64,000 bases of DNA from Micromonospora sp. WMMD1102 (GCF_029626265.1 NZ_JARUBN010000001.1:1302001-1366000); one strand, 5' to 3'; counted from the first letter of the stretch, positions 10,587 through 20,009 are shown. Made by a program: numbers and translations. Notes: generated from the sequence alone by a model not told the origin.

Positions 10587-12191
10587 ATGACTCCCGTCGT
10601 ACTGATCGCAGAAGAGCTCGCTCCCGCCGCAATCGACGTGCTCGCGCACGACTTCGACGTACGCCACGTCGACGGCACCGACCGTCCTGCCCTGCTCGGC
10701 GCGCTCGCCGAGGCCGACGCGGTCATCGTACGCAGCGCCACCCAGATCGACGCCGAGGCGATCGCCGCCGCACCCCGGCTGAAGGTGGTGGCCCGGGCGG
10801 GTGTCGGGCTGGACAACGTCGAGGTGCCCGCCGCGACGGCCCGGGGTGTGATGGTGGTCAACGCGCCGACCTCGAACATCGTCTCCGCCGCCGAGCAGGC
10901 GGTCGCGCTGCTGCTGGCCGTCGCCCGGAACACCGCCAGCGCCAGCTCGGCGCTGAAGGCGGGGGAGTGGAAGCGGTCCAAGTACACCGGCGTCGAGGTG
11001 CAGGGCAAGACCGTCGGGGTGGTCGGGCTCGGCCGGATCGGGGTGCTCTTCGCGCAGCGGATCGCCGCCTTCGGCACCCGGCTGATCGCGTACGACCCGT
11101 ACGTGCAGCCGGCCCGGGCGGCGCAGCTCGGCGTACGCCTGGTGGGGCTGGAGGAGCTGCTCCGGGAGAGCGACTTCATCTCGATCCACCTGCCGAAGAC
11201 CCCGGAGACGGTCGGCCTGATCGGCGAGAAGGAACTCGCCCTGGTCAAGCCGGGCGTCCGGATCGTCAACGCGGCCCGGGGCGGTCTGATCGACGAGCAG
11301 GCGCTGGCCGACGCGATCGCCGAGGGCCGGGTCGGCGGGGCCGGCATCGACGTGTACTCGAAGGAGCCCTGCACCGCCTCGCCGCTGTTCGCCTTCGACA
11401 ACGTGGTGGCCACCCCGCACCTGGGCGCCTCCACCGCCGAGGCGCAGGACAAGGCGGGGCTGGCGGTGGCCCGCAGCGTCAAGCTGGCCCTGCAGGGCGA
11501 GTTCGTGCCGGACGCGGTGAACGTGCAGGCCGGCGGCGTGGTCGCCGAGGACGTCCGGCCGCTGCTGCCGCTCGCCGAGAAGCTCGGCAAGGTCTTCACC
11601 GCGGTGGCCGGCGGGGTCGCCGCCAGCGTCACCGTCGAGGTACGCGGCGAGATCGCCGCCAACGACGTCTCGGTGCTGAAGCTGGCCGCCACCAAGGGCC
11701 TGTTCACCTCGGTCGTCGAGGAGCAGGTGAGCTACGTCAACGCGCCGCTGCTCGCCGCCGACCGGGGCGTCACGGTCGCCCTGACCACGCACGCCGAGAC
11801 CATCGACCACCCGAACCTGGTCACCGTGCGCGGTGCGCTGCCGGACGGGCGTACCGTCTCGGTCTCCGGCACGGCCGTGCACGCCGGCACCCGCGACGTG
11901 CTCAAGCTGACCGAAGTGGACGGTTTCGACCTGGAGCTCGGCGCGGACGGCATCCTGCTCTTCTTCCGCTACGTCGACAAGCCCGGCGTGGTCGGCACCA
12001 TCGGGTCGATCCTCGGCGAGGCCGGGGTCAACATCGCGGCGATGCAGGTGGCCCGGCGGGAAGCCGGCGGCGAGGCGCTGATGACCCTGACCGTGGACTC
12101 GGCGACCGCGGCGGAACTGCTCAGCTCGGCGGCCGACTCGATCGGTGCGGTCGCGGCGAGCGCCGCCGACCTGCGCGACGAGGAGGCGTGA
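10587..12191 (+). CDS. serA: D-3-phosphoglycerate dehydrogenase with C-terminal ACT domain
   Basis: SerA oxidises 3-phosphoglycerate to 3-phosphohydroxypyruvate, the committed step to serine. The 534-residue protein is the long actinobacterial type: substrate- and NAD-binding domains (VGVVGLGRIGVLFAQRI, NAARGGLIDEQAL, catalytic HLGAST region), then an intervening ASB domain (about 320-455) and a C-terminal ACT domain (KPGVVGTIGSILGEAGVNIA) for serine inhibition. ATG 10587 is preceded by GAGGA at a good spacing. The ~240-bp upstream gap contains TACCAT and a small hairpin (GGTGCG/CGCACC) but no riboswitch I recognise. Confidence 0.97.
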   Translation: MTPVVLIAEELAPAAIDVLAHDFDVRHVDGTDRPALLGALAEADAVIVRSATQIDAEAIAAAPRLKVVARAGVGLDNVEVPAATARGVMVVNAPTSNIVSAAEQAVALLLAVARNTASASSALKAGEWKRSKYTGVEVQGKTVGVVGLGRIGVLFAQRIAAFGTRLIAYDPYVQPARAAQLGVRLVGLEELLRESDFISIHLPKTPETVGLIGEKELALVKPGVRIVNAARGGLIDEQALADAIAEGRVGGAGIDVYSKEPCTASPLFAFDNVVATPHLGASTAEAQDKAGLAVARSVKLALQGEFVPDAVNVQAGGVVAEDVRPLLPLAEKLGKVFTAVAGGVAASVTVEVRGEIAANDVSVLKLAATKGLFTSVVEEQVSYVNAPLLAADRGVTVALTTHAETIDHPNLVTVRGALPDGRTVSVSGTAVHAGTRDVLKLTEVDGFDLELGADGILLFFRYVDKPGVVGTIGSILGEAGVNIAAMQVARREAGGEALMTLTVDSATAAELLSSAADSIGAVAASAADLRDEEA

Positions 12192-12249
12192 CCGGGATCT
12201 GACCCGGTTGCCCGGACGGGGCGGGGCGCTGCCCGCCGCCCCGCCCGGG

Positions 12250-12603
12250 TCAGCCGCGCACCGGGGCCGGCGGCGGATAGACCGAGCCGTCCTGCGGGTC
12301 GAGCAGCATCAGGCCGTGTTGCGCGGCCAGCCGTTCGATGTCGAGCAGCACCTGGTCCGGACAGGACTCGTCGAGGTTCATCTCGATGTGGTCGGCGGCG
12401 GCGTGCAGCGGGCTCACCGCCCACGGCGTGTCCGGACCCGGCCGGTCGGGATAGCCGGCGGTGATGGCCCGGTAGAACGCGACGACTCGCGGGTCCGGGT
12501 TTCCCTCGCGGTGGGCACCCTGTCGGCAGCGGGCATGGGCCGCGCGTACGTCCTCGGCGGCGGCGCCGGGCCCGAGCGCCCAGACGATCAGATCGAAACT
12601 CAC
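12250..12603 (-). CDS. conserved hypothetical protein
   Basis: The 117-residue protein starts MSFDLIVWALGPGAAAEDV. It has one N-terminal beta-strand followed by helices and an acidic middle, with no signal peptide or membrane segment. GTG 12603 has GGGAG upstream. I know of similarly sized actinobacterial proteins with the same start, but no function. It is convergent with serA and isolated from other genes. Confidence 0.7.
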   Translation of the reverse strand: MSFDLIVWALGPGAAAEDVRAAHARCRQGAHREGNPDPRVVAFYRAITAGYPDRPGPDTPWAVSPLHAAADHIEMNLDESCPDQVLLDIERLAAQHGLMLLDPQDGSVYPPPAPVRG

Positions 12604-12861
12604 ACCGGGCTCCCGTGTCCCATCAGGGTTGACAGATCAGAACTCACGGGGGTACAGGGTGCCACTGACCCGGTGACCTTTTCTCGGATACCCCGGCGAC
12701 ACGCGGGACGGACGCTCTTGCGGGGACTCGCGCCGGGTCGATAGCGTATTGACGCGGATACCCGGCGAGTTCCTAGGCGTGGACTCGTCTTCGGGTGATG
12801 AGGCGCGCGCCGGCCGGGTAGCCAGCACCCCCGTGTGCGCGAGCCACGCGCACTCGTCGCT

Positions 12862-12903
12862 GATCGGCCCCCGCGATCGTTGCCGAGATCGCGGGGGCCG
12901 ATC
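12862..12903. terminator. strong hairpin terminator in the 12.6-12.98 kb gap
   Basis: A perfect 17-bp stem (12862-12878 with 12887-12903) with an 8-nt loop. It most likely ends the apbE-family transcript coming from the right on the minus strand. Apart from this I see no gene in 12604-12975. Confidence 0.75.
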
Positions 12904-12975
12904 GCGTTTCCCGGCCGGACAGCCGGTTGCACCGCGCTCCAGCGGATCCCGGCGGGTGTCCTGTCGGGAGGGTGC

Positions 12976-13833
12976 TCAGCGGGAGGTGGCGAAGAGGACC
13001 CGGTAGCCGTCCCGGGTGGGAAACCAGTCCAGGCCGGCGTGGCCGGCGGCGAACAGCGCGGTGGCGTAGCCGTCGGCGATCGTCAGGTCCGGGCCGGTGA
13101 CCGTGGCCGCGACCAGCTTGTCGGCCGGCTGCCCGGTGTGCGGGTCGACCACGTGGTCGCGCCGCCCGGCGACACCGGAGGTGCCGACGGCCCCGGAGGT
13201 CAGTTCCAGCATCGTCGGCTGCCGGTCGGCCTGGGTCGGGTGGTGCACCGCGATCCGCCAGGGGCCGCCGTGCGGCGCGTGGCCGCGTACCACCAGGTCG
13301 GCGCCGCTGACCACGGCGTAGTCCTCGATGCCGGCGGCGCGCAGTCGGGCGGCGGCCCGCTCCACCGCCCAGCCGACCAGCAGGCCGCCGGGGTCGAAGC
13401 CGCCGGGGACCGCCCAGGCGTCGAACCAGCCGTCGGTGGCGGCCCGCATCGCGGCGCACCGGGCCACGATGTCGGCCAGCGGCGGGTACGCGTCGGCGGC
13501 GATCTCGCCCCGGCGCAGCCGCGACACCAGGCTGGTCGGCCGGGCCGGGCTGTAGGTGAGGTCGATCGCCCGCAGTTCGGCGACCGCGTCCCGCAGTGCG
13601 TCGCCGACCCCGCGCCAGCCGAGCGCACCCACGCCGTTGAGCACCAGGGTGTACTCGGCGATCGAGGTCTGCACGGTGTGCCGGGCGACCACCCGGTCGG
13701 CCAGGGTCGCACCGGGCCGGACGTTGCGCCGGCCGGCGCCCAGCCGCAGGTCCGGCCGTCCCCGGCCCACGGCGGGCGCCGGCGGCAGGCCCCGGCTACG
13801 CTGTCCCCGGCCCCGGCTGCCCGGTATCCGCAT
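12976..13833 (-). CDS. apbE: FAD:protein FMN transferase (ApbE family)
   Basis: ApbE enzymes attach FMN covalently to threonine residues of target flavoproteins. The 285-residue protein has the family motifs: an N-terminal strand ending in VVARHTVQTSIAEYTLVLNGVGALG, an FDPGGLLVGWAVERAA flavin-binding region, and AGRRDHVVDPHTGQPADK followed by AATVTGPDLTIADGYATALFA, the Mg/FAD site. ATG 13833 is chosen because AGGGGGC lies five bases upstream; the frame is open to 14064. No lipoprotein signal is visible from this start, so the enzyme may be cytoplasmic. Its target flavoprotein is not in the window. Confidence 0.85.
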   Translation of the reverse strand: MRIPGSRGRGQRSRGLPPAPAVGRGRPDLRLGAGRRNVRPGATLADRVVARHTVQTSIAEYTLVLNGVGALGWRGVGDALRDAVAELRAIDLTYSPARPTSLVSRLRRGEIAADAYPPLADIVARCAAMRAATDGWFDAWAVPGGFDPGGLLVGWAVERAAARLRAAGIEDYAVVSGADLVVRGHAPHGGPWRIAVHHPTQADRQPTMLELTSGAVGTSGVAGRRDHVVDPHTGQPADKLVAATVTGPDLTIADGYATALFAAGHAGLDWFPTRDGYRVLFATSR

Positions 13834-14075
13834 GTTCGCCCCCTGGATCCGCACGTCGACCCCCTGGATCCGCTCCTGCACCTGGCCCGCGGCCCGTTCC
13901 CCCCGGCCCGCGAACCGTTCTCCGCGCTCACCATAGGAAGCGAAGATGGCCGGAGCATGAGTACTGGCTGAGAAGCTCCTGTGCGGTCGACTTTCCAGAT
14001 GTTGGGAGCGGCGTACCGGGAGCCGGGACGGTCCCTTAACGTTCCCTAGACACGACGGAGGCAAGGGAGCTGGAC

Positions 14076-15113
14076 GTGGCGGTGGCGCGGATCGCGGTGG
14101 TGGCTGGCGACGGCATCGGGCCGGAGGTGCTCGGACAGGCCCGCAAGGTCCTCGACGCCGTACTGCCCGGGGTCGAGGCCACCGAATACGACCTTGGTGC
14201 CGCCCGCTACCACCGGACCGGCGAGGTGCTGCCCGACTCGGTGCTCGCCGAGCTGGCCGGGCACGACGCGATCCTGCTCGGCGCGGTCGGCGACCCGAGC
14301 GTCCCGCCGGGGGTGCTGGAGCGCGGCCTGCTGCTCAAGCTCCGCTTCGAGTTCGACCAGTACGTCAACCTCCGGCCGTCGCGGCTCTGGCCGGGCACCA
14401 CCGGCCCGCTGGCCAGCGTCAAGCCGAACGAGATCGACCTGGTCGTCGTCCGGGAGGGCACCGAGGGGCTGTACGCCGGAGCCGGCGGCACGCTGCACCG
14501 GGACAGCCCGGCCGAGATCGCGACCGAGGAGAGCCTGAACACCCGGCACGGCGTCGAGCGGGTGATCCGGGACGCCTTCGCCCGCGCCGGCCGCCGCGAG
14601 CGCCGCAAGGTCACCCTGGTGCACAAGACCAACGTGCTGACCCACGCCGGTTCGCTCTGGGCCCGGGCGTTCGCCGCCGTCGCCGCCGAGCACCCGGATG
14701 TCGAGACCGAATACCAGCACGTCGACGCCGCCGCGATGTTCCTGGTCACCCAGCCGCAGCGCTACGACGTGGTGGTCACCGACAACCTCTTCGGGGACAT
14801 CCTCACCGACATCGCCGCCGCGGTCACCGGCGGGATCGGGCTGGCCGCCAGCGGCAGCATCAACCCCGAGCGGGCATACCCGTCAATGTTCGAGCCGGTG
14901 CACGGCTCGGCGCCGGACATTGCCGGCCAGGGGATCGCCGACCCGGCCGCCGCGGTGCTCTCCACCGCGCTCCTCCTCGACCACCTCGGCCACCCCGACG
15001 CGGCCCGCCGAGTAACCGAGGCGGTCGCCGCCGAGCTGGCCTCCCGGGGCACCGGCTCGCCGCGGCGCACCGCCGACATCGGGGACCGGCTCGCCGCCCA
15101 CGCGGCCGCCTGA
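14076..15113 (+). CDS. leuB: 3-isopropylmalate dehydrogenase
   Basis: LeuB oxidatively decarboxylates 3-isopropylmalate to 2-ketoisocaproate in leucine synthesis. The 345-residue protein has the beta-decarboxylating dehydrogenase signature ([27 protein letters not shown]), substrate arginines in [14 protein letters not shown], and [13 protein letters not shown] 14076 follows GGAGGCAAGGGAG. The gene is divergent from apbE and upstream of ilvE. Confidence 0.96.
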   Translation: MAVARIAVVAGDGIGPEVLGQARKVLDAVLPGVEATEYDLGAARYHRTGEVLPDSVLAELAGHDAILLGAVGDPSVPPGVLERGLLLKLRFEFDQYVNLRPSRLWPGTTGPLASVKPNEIDLVVVREGTEGLYAGAGGTLHRDSPAEIATEESLNTRHGVERVIRDAFARAGRRERRKVTLVHKTNVLTHAGSLWARAFAAVAAEHPDVETEYQHVDAAAMFLVTQPQRYDVVVTDNLFGDILTDIAAAVTGGIGLAASGSINPERAYPSMFEPVHGSAPDIAGQGIADPAAAVLSTALLLDHLGHPDAARRVTEAVAAELASRGTGSPRRTADIGDRLAAHAAA

Positions 15114-15370
15114 GCGCCGACCACACGGCCTGCCGGGCGCCGCCGAGCACCTCCTGGGCGTTCGCCCGACCCGTCCGACCGCTCGTCCGAGCCGCCTCCG
15201 GTGGCCCTGGCGGGCCGCCGGATCTGGGCGAAGGCGCGGGTGGTGCGGCTCGCCGGTCCACACCGAGGGTCGAGGATGAACGACCGTTCGGGTAAGTTTC
15301 AGACACAACTCCCATGTTCCGGCCCGTCCCCTTCTCCGGGCGCCGGGTCACTTCTCTGGAGGTCAGCACG

Positions 15371-16468
15371 ATGAGCGGTGGTGACAAGCTCGACTTCGAG
15401 ATCCGTCCGAATCCTCAGCCGGTAGCCGCCGCCGAGCGCGCGGCGCTGATGGCCAACCCGGGATTCGGTCGGGTCTTCACCGACCACATGGTCACGATCC
15501 GGTACGCCGAGACCAAGGGCTGGTACGACGCCCGGGTGGAGGCCAGGGCGCCGATCCCGATGGACCCGGCGAGCGCGGTGCTGCACTACGCCCAGGAGAT
15601 CTTCGAGGGGCTCAAGGCGTACTCGGCGGCGGACGGCTCGGTCACGATGTTCCGGCCGGACGCCAACGCGGCCCGGTTCAACGAATCGGCCCGCCGGATG
15701 GCCATGCCGGAGCTGCCCGAGGCGGTGTTCCTGGACTCGTTGCGGCACCTGGTCCAGATCGACCGGGAGTGGCTGCCGACGTCGGAGGAGGGCAGCCTCT
15801 ACCTGCGGCCGTTCATGTTCGCCAACGAGGTCTTCCTCGGGGTGCGCCCGGCCAACGAGTACCTCTTCCTGGTGATCGCCTCGCCGGTCGGCTCGTACTT
15901 CGCCCGGGGGGTGCAGCCGGTGAACGTCTGGGTCTCGCCCACCTACACCCGGGCCGCGCCCGGTGGCACCGGCGAGGCGAAGTTCGGCGGCAACTACGCC
16001 TCCTCCCTGGTGGCCCAGGCCGAGGCGAGCGGGCACGGCTGCGAGCAGGTGGTCTTCCTCGACGCCGTGCAGCGCCGGTACGTCGACGAGCTCGGCGGCA
16101 TGAACATCTTCTTCGTCTACGACGACGGCACCCTGGTCACCCCGCCGCTCGGCGGCACCATCCTGCGCGGCATCACCCGCGACTCGCTGATCACCCTGGT
16201 CCGGCAGTCCGGCGGTACGGTGCTGGAGCGGCCGGTGGCCTTCGACGAGTGGCGGGCCGACGCGGCCAGCGGGCGGCTGCGCGAGGTCTTCGCCTGCGGC
16301 ACCGCCGCGGTGATCACCCCGATCGGCCAGGTGCGCCACCCGGACGGGGAGTTCGCGATCGCCGACGGCAGCCCTGGCGAGGTCACCATGGGGCTGCGGC
16401 AGAAGCTTGTCGACATCCAGCGCGGCCGGGCCGGCGACAGCAACGGCTGGATCCACCGGATCGGCTGA
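15371..16468 (+). CDS. ilvE: branched-chain amino acid aminotransferase
   Basis: IlvE performs the last step of valine, leucine and isoleucine synthesis, transamination with glutamate using PLP. The 365-residue class IV (BCAT group II) enzyme shows YAQEIFEGLKAY, the PLP lysine K204 in GEAKFGGNYA, and CGTAAVITPIG. ATG 15371 follows GGAGG (15358-15362); the frame is open to 15314. The 257-bp gap after leuB has a possible TAAGTT -10 (15293-15298) but no leader peptide with control codons. Confidence 0.96.
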   Translation: MSGGDKLDFEIRPNPQPVAAAERAALMANPGFGRVFTDHMVTIRYAETKGWYDARVEARAPIPMDPASAVLHYAQEIFEGLKAYSAADGSVTMFRPDANAARFNESARRMAMPELPEAVFLDSLRHLVQIDREWLPTSEEGSLYLRPFMFANEVFLGVRPANEYLFLVIASPVGSYFARGVQPVNVWVSPTYTRAAPGGTGEAKFGGNYASSLVAQAEASGHGCEQVVFLDAVQRRYVDELGGMNIFFVYDDGTLVTPPLGGTILRGITRDSLITLVRQSGGTVLERPVAFDEWRADAASGRLREVFACGTAAVITPIGQVRHPDGEFAIADGSPGEVTMGLRQKLVDIQRGRAGDSNGWIHRIG

Positions 16469-16551
16469 ACCGGATCGGGGACGGGTGCGCCTCGGCGGCT
16501 CCGGGACGAGCGCGGGACGCCCCGCGTCGGAGGATCCCGGAGCCGCTCAGC

Positions 16552-17313
16552 TCAGTGCAGCAGGTGGGTGCGCAGGGCGTCGATCCGGTCCGGGGGAAGG
16601 CCGGCGCCGACCAGGTAGTCCGGTACCGACCCGTGCCGGTCGCGCAGCTCGGCCAGGAAGAGCGTCATCGCCTCGGCCGGTGAGGCGAGGAACGGGGCCG
16701 GCAGCGGCGGCTCGCCGGGCATGGCGCTGGCCAGCCACTCGCTGAACCGGGCCGAGGCGGCGGTGCTCCGGGCGTAGTCCTCGGCGATGTCCTCGTCGGC
16801 GACGCCGAGCACCGAGAGCACCAGCGCGCAGACCACGCCGGTGCGGTCCTTTCCGGCCACGCAGTGCACCAGCACCGGGGCGGCCTCGGCGTCGGCGATC
16901 ACCTCGACCGCCGCCGCCAGGCCGGCCGAGCCGGTGCTGGCGAGGTCGTGGTACCGGTCGGCCAGCCAGCGGCCGAGCCCGACCTCCTCGGACCAACCGG
17001 CCGCCTCCCAGAGCGCGTGCTCGGGATGGATGTGCTGGTAGACCAGGCCGTCGTAGGCGGGCACCCGGCCGTGCTGGCGCACCTCGGAGGGCCGGCGCAG
17101 GTCGACCACGGTGCGGATGCCGAGCGCCTGGAACGCCTGCCGGTCGACGCCGTCGATCCGGTGCGGGGAGTCCGAGCGGTAGAGCCGCTCCCGGCGGACG
17201 AGTCGGCCGTCGAGTCCGGCCACACCGCCGACGTCCCGGAAGTTGAAGAGGGTTTCGAAGACCGCCGCCGTACGCGCCGAAGATCCGTCCACGTCCTCCA
17301 CCGTAGTGCCCAC
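16552..17313 (-). CDS. tyrosine/serine protein phosphatase (IphP/DSP type)
   Basis: The 253-residue protein starts NFRDVGGV, as in the IphP/PtpB-type Tyr/Ser phosphatases (COG2365). It carries the PTP loop HCVAGKDRTG with the nucleophilic Cys and Arg, and the DLRRPSE motif. It has no signal peptide, so it acts in the cytoplasm or is secreted non-classically as reported for mycobacterial PtpB. Start GTG 17313 is from the frame limit. It is convergent with ilvE, with only 83 bp between. Its substrate is unknown. Confidence 0.88.
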   Translation of the reverse strand: MGTTVEDVDGSSARTAAVFETLFNFRDVGGVAGLDGRLVRRERLYRSDSPHRIDGVDRQAFQALGIRTVVDLRRPSEVRQHGRVPAYDGLVYQHIHPEHALWEAAGWSEEVGLGRWLADRYHDLASTGSAGLAAAVEVIADAEAAPVLVHCVAGKDRTGVVCALVLSVLGVADEDIAEDYARSTAASARFSEWLASAMPGEPPLPAPFLASPAEAMTLFLAELRDRHGSVPDYLVGAGLPPDRIDALRTHLLH

Positions 17314-17405
17314 CCGACAGCGCGCACCCGTGGGTTTCCGGCGTCCCGGACTCTGACCGGTGCCTCCTCGACGAAGACATCTGTCAGGGCCTTGCGCCGA
17401 GCGGA

Positions 17406-17436
17406 CCGGCCAGCGGCGGAAGACGCCGCTGGCCGG
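17406..17436. terminator. terminator after the PRC-barrel gene
   Basis: A perfect 13-bp stem (17406-17418 with 17424-17436) with a GAAGA loop lies just downstream of the minus-strand PRC-barrel gene. Confidence 0.75.
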
Positions 17437-17478
17437 CGGGACGGAAGCCCCACCGGCCAGACGACTGCGGGTCGCGCG

Positions 17479-17952
17479 TCACATGGCGCGGCCCGGCGGA
17501 ATGCCCCAGCCCGAGGGGCCGTACGTCCCGCCGTAGTAGCCACCGAGCTTGTCCCGGTAGGCCGGGTCCTCGTGTGCGGCGCCGTCGAACTCCGGTGCGG
17601 CCTTGATCTGGTCCTTGCTCCGGTCGACGTACACCTTCCGGTCGTCGTGGTCGACGTGGTTCACCACGCCGGCCGGCAACATGACCTTCTTGCCGAAGAT
17701 CCACGGACCGGTGTCCACCACCAGGTAGCTGGCGTTCACCTCGTGGCTGGCACTGTCGATCTTGCCAATGCCGCCGTCGGTCGCCTCCACCTTGTAGCCC
17801 ACCAGGTCGGCGCCGGTCACCCCGGCCTCGTCCCGGTAACGCCACGGGTCGAAGTCGCCCCCGGGCGTGCCGCCCGCGAACGCTCCACCACCGCCGTGGA
17901 TCAGAGGATCCGGCGTCTGCTGCGGGGTCGTCTGAGGATCGAGCCTGTCCAC
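17479..17952 (-). CDS. PRC-barrel domain protein
   Basis: The 157-residue protein has a PRC-barrel core (about 40-115): DLVGYKVEATDGGIGKIDSAS, SYLVVDTGPWIFGKKVMLPAGVV and the closing KVYVDRSKDQIK. The C-terminus is Gly/Tyr-rich and ends WGIPPGRAM. GTG 17952 follows GAGGAG. Such stand-alone PRC-barrel proteins are common in actinomycetes and often stress-induced, but their partners are unknown. Confidence 0.88.
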   Translation of the reverse strand: MDRLDPQTTPQQTPDPLIHGGGGAFAGGTPGGDFDPWRYRDEAGVTGADLVGYKVEATDGGIGKIDSASHEVNASYLVVDTGPWIFGKKVMLPAGVVNHVDHDDRKVYVDRSKDQIKAAPEFDGAAHEDPAYRDKLGGYYGGTYGPSGWGIPPGRAM

Positions 17953-18154
17953 TGGCTATCACTCCTCTTCTCGACTGTCTCGACGTTCTCCGCTGTCGGA
18001 GACACATCTACCCGGGGTGATGGATTCCTACACCGCTTTTTTCCGGCGGCAGCGTGTTGGATCCCCCGCCACGGTCCCAGCCACCGTCGCGGCGGCGACC
18101 GGCCGGCTGCCCAACCGGGTCCCGAAGCCGCTGGTCGGGCCGGCCGGATCCCGC

Positions 18155-18178
18155 GATGTGGATTTTCCCTCCCACATC
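18155..18178. promoter_or_regulatory. inverted repeat upstream of the cimA leader, possible operator
   Basis: GATGTGG (18155-18161) and CCACATC (18172-18178) form a perfect 7-bp inverted repeat with a 10-bp AT-richer spacer, 26 bp before the leader start. It overlaps where a -35 would be. No regulator family is assigned. Confidence 0.4.
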
Positions 18179-18204
18179 CTCGCGACCGTGGCACCATACG
18201 TTCC

Positions 18205-18237
18205 GTGACCTGCTCCGCACTCATTATTGGCAGCTAG
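18205..18237 (+). CDS. cimA leader peptide (10 aa, Leu-Ile-Ile)
   Basis: A GTG-started mini-ORF reads MTCSALIIGS and ends at TAG 18235-18237. It contains CTC ATT ATT, that is Leu-Ile-Ile; ATT is a rare isoleucine codon in this GC-rich DNA. TACGTT (18197-18202) just upstream could serve as -10, so the transcript may be nearly leaderless. The stop overlaps the first base of a hairpin and a terminator follows, as for ilvB. The isoleucine codons fit the citramalate route to isoleucine. Function is inferred. Confidence 0.78.
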   Translation: MTCSALIIGS

Positions 18238-18300
18238 CGCGCCGGCATCCTTCCCGCCGAGCGCGCAGACCTCCCGCATTCGCGGGGGGTCATTTTGTTT
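18237..18300 (+). terminator. cimA attenuator: hairpin plus intrinsic terminator
   Basis: Hairpin 1 (18237-18246 with 18256-18266, one bulged A) starts at the last base of the leader stop. A single A (18267) separates it from the terminator stem (18268-18277 with 18282-18291, one G-T wobble, ATTC loop), followed by ATTTTGTTT. The layout matches the ilvB attenuator element for element. Confidence 0.82.
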
Positions 18301-18357
18301 GTCGGGCCAGGAGGCACACACCGGAGCAGGGGCCGCGCCCTTGGTGAAGGAGATCAG

Positions 18358-19947
18358 ATGACGTACCAGGTGTTCGACACGACGCTGCGCGACGGCGCGC
18401 AGCGGGAGGGGATCAGCTACTCGGTCGTCGACAAGCTGGCCGTGGCCCGGCTGCTCGACGAGTTCGGCGTCGGCTTCATCGAGGGCGGTTGGCCGGGGGC
18501 GATGCCGAAGGACACCGAGTTCTTCCGGCGGGCCCGCACCGAGCTGGACCTGAAGCACGCCGTCCTGGTCGCCTTCGGTGCCACCCGCAAGGCCGGCGTC
18601 GCCGTCGACGCCGACCCCCAGCTGCGCGCCCTGCTGGACGCGGAGACCCCGGCGGTCTGCCTGGTCGCGAAGTCCGACATCCGGCACGTCGAGCGGGCGC
18701 TGCGGACCAGCGCGGCCGAGAACCTGGCGATGGTCCGGGACAGCGTGGCGCACCTCGTCGCCCAGGGACGGCGGGCCTTCCTGGACTGCGAGCACTTCTT
18801 CGACGGCTTCCGGTACGACCCGGCCTACACCGCCTCGGTGGTGGAGACGGCGCTGGAGGCCGGGGCCGAGGTCGTGGTGATGTGCGACACCAACGGCGGG
18901 ATGCTGCCCTCCCAGGTGACCGCCGCGATCCGCGAGCTGACCGAGCGGCTCGGCATCTCGCCGGCCCGGCTCGGCATCCACACCCAGAACGACACCGGCT
19001 GCGCGGTGGCGAACACCATCGCCGCCGTCGAGGCCGGGGTACGCCACTTCCAGGGCACCGCCAACGGCTACGGCGAGCGGCCCGGCAACGCCGACCTCTT
19101 CGCCGTGGTCGGCAACCTGCAACTCAAGCTCGGGCTACCGGTCCTACCGGACGGGTGCCTGGAACAGATGGTGCGCGTCTCGCACGCCATCGCCGAGATC
19201 GCCAACATCGCCCCCGACACCCACCAGGCCTACGTCGGGGCCGCCGCCTTCGCCCACAAGGCGGGGCTGCACGCGAGTGCGATCAAAGTGGATCCGCTGC
19301 TCTACAACCATGTGGACCCCGCCGTGGTGGGGAACGACATGCGGATCCTGGTGACGGAGATGGCCGGCCGGGCCAGCATCGAGCTGAAGAGCCGCGAGCT
19401 GGGTCTGGACCTGGCCGGCCATCCCGACACCGCCGCCCGGGTCACCAAGCGGGTGAAGGAGCTGGAGGCCGGCGGCTGGTCGTTCGAGGCTGCCGACGCC
19501 TCGTTCGAACTGCTGGTCCGCGCCGAGCTGCCCGGGATGACCGCGCCCCGGCCGTTCGCACTGGAGTCGTACCGGGTGCTGGTCGAACACCGCGAGGACG
19601 GCGCGGTCGTCTCGGAGGCGACGGTGAAGCTCCGGGTACGCGGCGAGCGGGTGATCGCCACCGCCGAGGGGAACGGGCCGATCAACGCCCTGGACGAGGC
19701 GCTGCGGATCGCGCTGCTGCGGCACTATCCGGAGCTGCGTGGGTTCGAGCTGGCCGACTACAAGGTACGGATCCTGGAGGGCAGCCACGGCACCGGTGCG
19801 GTCACCCGGGTACTCGTGGAGACGGCCGACAGTGCCGGCCGGGACTGGACCACTGTCGGCGTACACCCGAACGTGGTGGAGGCGAGTTGGCACGCGCTCG
19901 TTGACGCGTTGACGTACGGGATGGCGCGTACTCCGGCCGAGGTCTGA
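18358..19947 (+). CDS. cimA: citramalate synthase (2-isopropylmalate synthase family)
   Basis: This DRE-TIM aldolase condenses acetyl-CoA with pyruvate (citramalate synthase) or a related keto acid. Hallmarks in the 529-residue protein are FDTTLRDGAQ (metal and catalytic Asp), HTQNDTGCAVAN, and GTANGYGERPGNADL, then the C-terminal LeuA allosteric dimer domain (about 420-525). Length and the YQVFDTTLRDGAQREGISYSV start match the CimA subfamily rather than actinobacterial LeuA. AAGGAG precedes ATG 18358. The isoleucine-codon leader upstream independently supports a role in isoleucine supply via 2-ketobutyrate. A homocitrate- or isopropylmalate-synthase activity cannot be excluded from sequence alone. 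Confidence 0.9.
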   Translation: MTYQVFDTTLRDGAQREGISYSVVDKLAVARLLDEFGVGFIEGGWPGAMPKDTEFFRRARTELDLKHAVLVAFGATRKAGVAVDADPQLRALLDAETPAVCLVAKSDIRHVERALRTSAAENLAMVRDSVAHLVAQGRRAFLDCEHFFDGFRYDPAYTASVVETALEAGAEVVVMCDTNGGMLPSQVTAAIRELTERLGISPARLGIHTQNDTGCAVANTIAAVEAGVRHFQGTANGYGERPGNADLFAVVGNLQLKLGLPVLPDGCLEQMVRVSHAIAEIANIAPDTHQAYVGAAAFAHKAGLHASAIKVDPLLYNHVDPAVVGNDMRILVTEMAGRASIELKSRELGLDLAGHPDTAARVTKRVKELEAGGWSFEAADASFELLVRAELPGMTAPRPFALESYRVLVEHREDGAVVSEATVKLRVRGERVIATAEGNGPINALDEALRIALLRHYPELRGFELADYKVRILEGSHGTGAVTRVLVETADSAGRDWTTVGVHPNVVEASWHALVDALTYGMARTPAEV

Positions 19948-19974
19948 GCCCCGACGTCCGACGAACCCCGACGT

Positions 19975-20009
19975 ACGGCCCCGCCGCGGTTACGACCGCG
20001 CGGGGCCGT
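19975..20009 (+). terminator. cimA terminator
   Basis: A 10-bp outer stem (19975-19984 with 20000-20009) encloses an inner GCGGT/ACCGC hairpin with a TACG loop, 28 bp after the cimA stop. Confidence 0.75.

Noticed and set aside
12604..12861. tRNA or small RNA gene in the gap left of apbE
   Set aside because: No cloverleaf fold or promoter was convincing; only the strong terminator at 12862-12903 is supported.
15114..15370. A third branched-chain attenuator before ilvE
   Set aside because: No short ORF with Val/Leu/Ile control codons and no T-tract hairpin were found in the gap.
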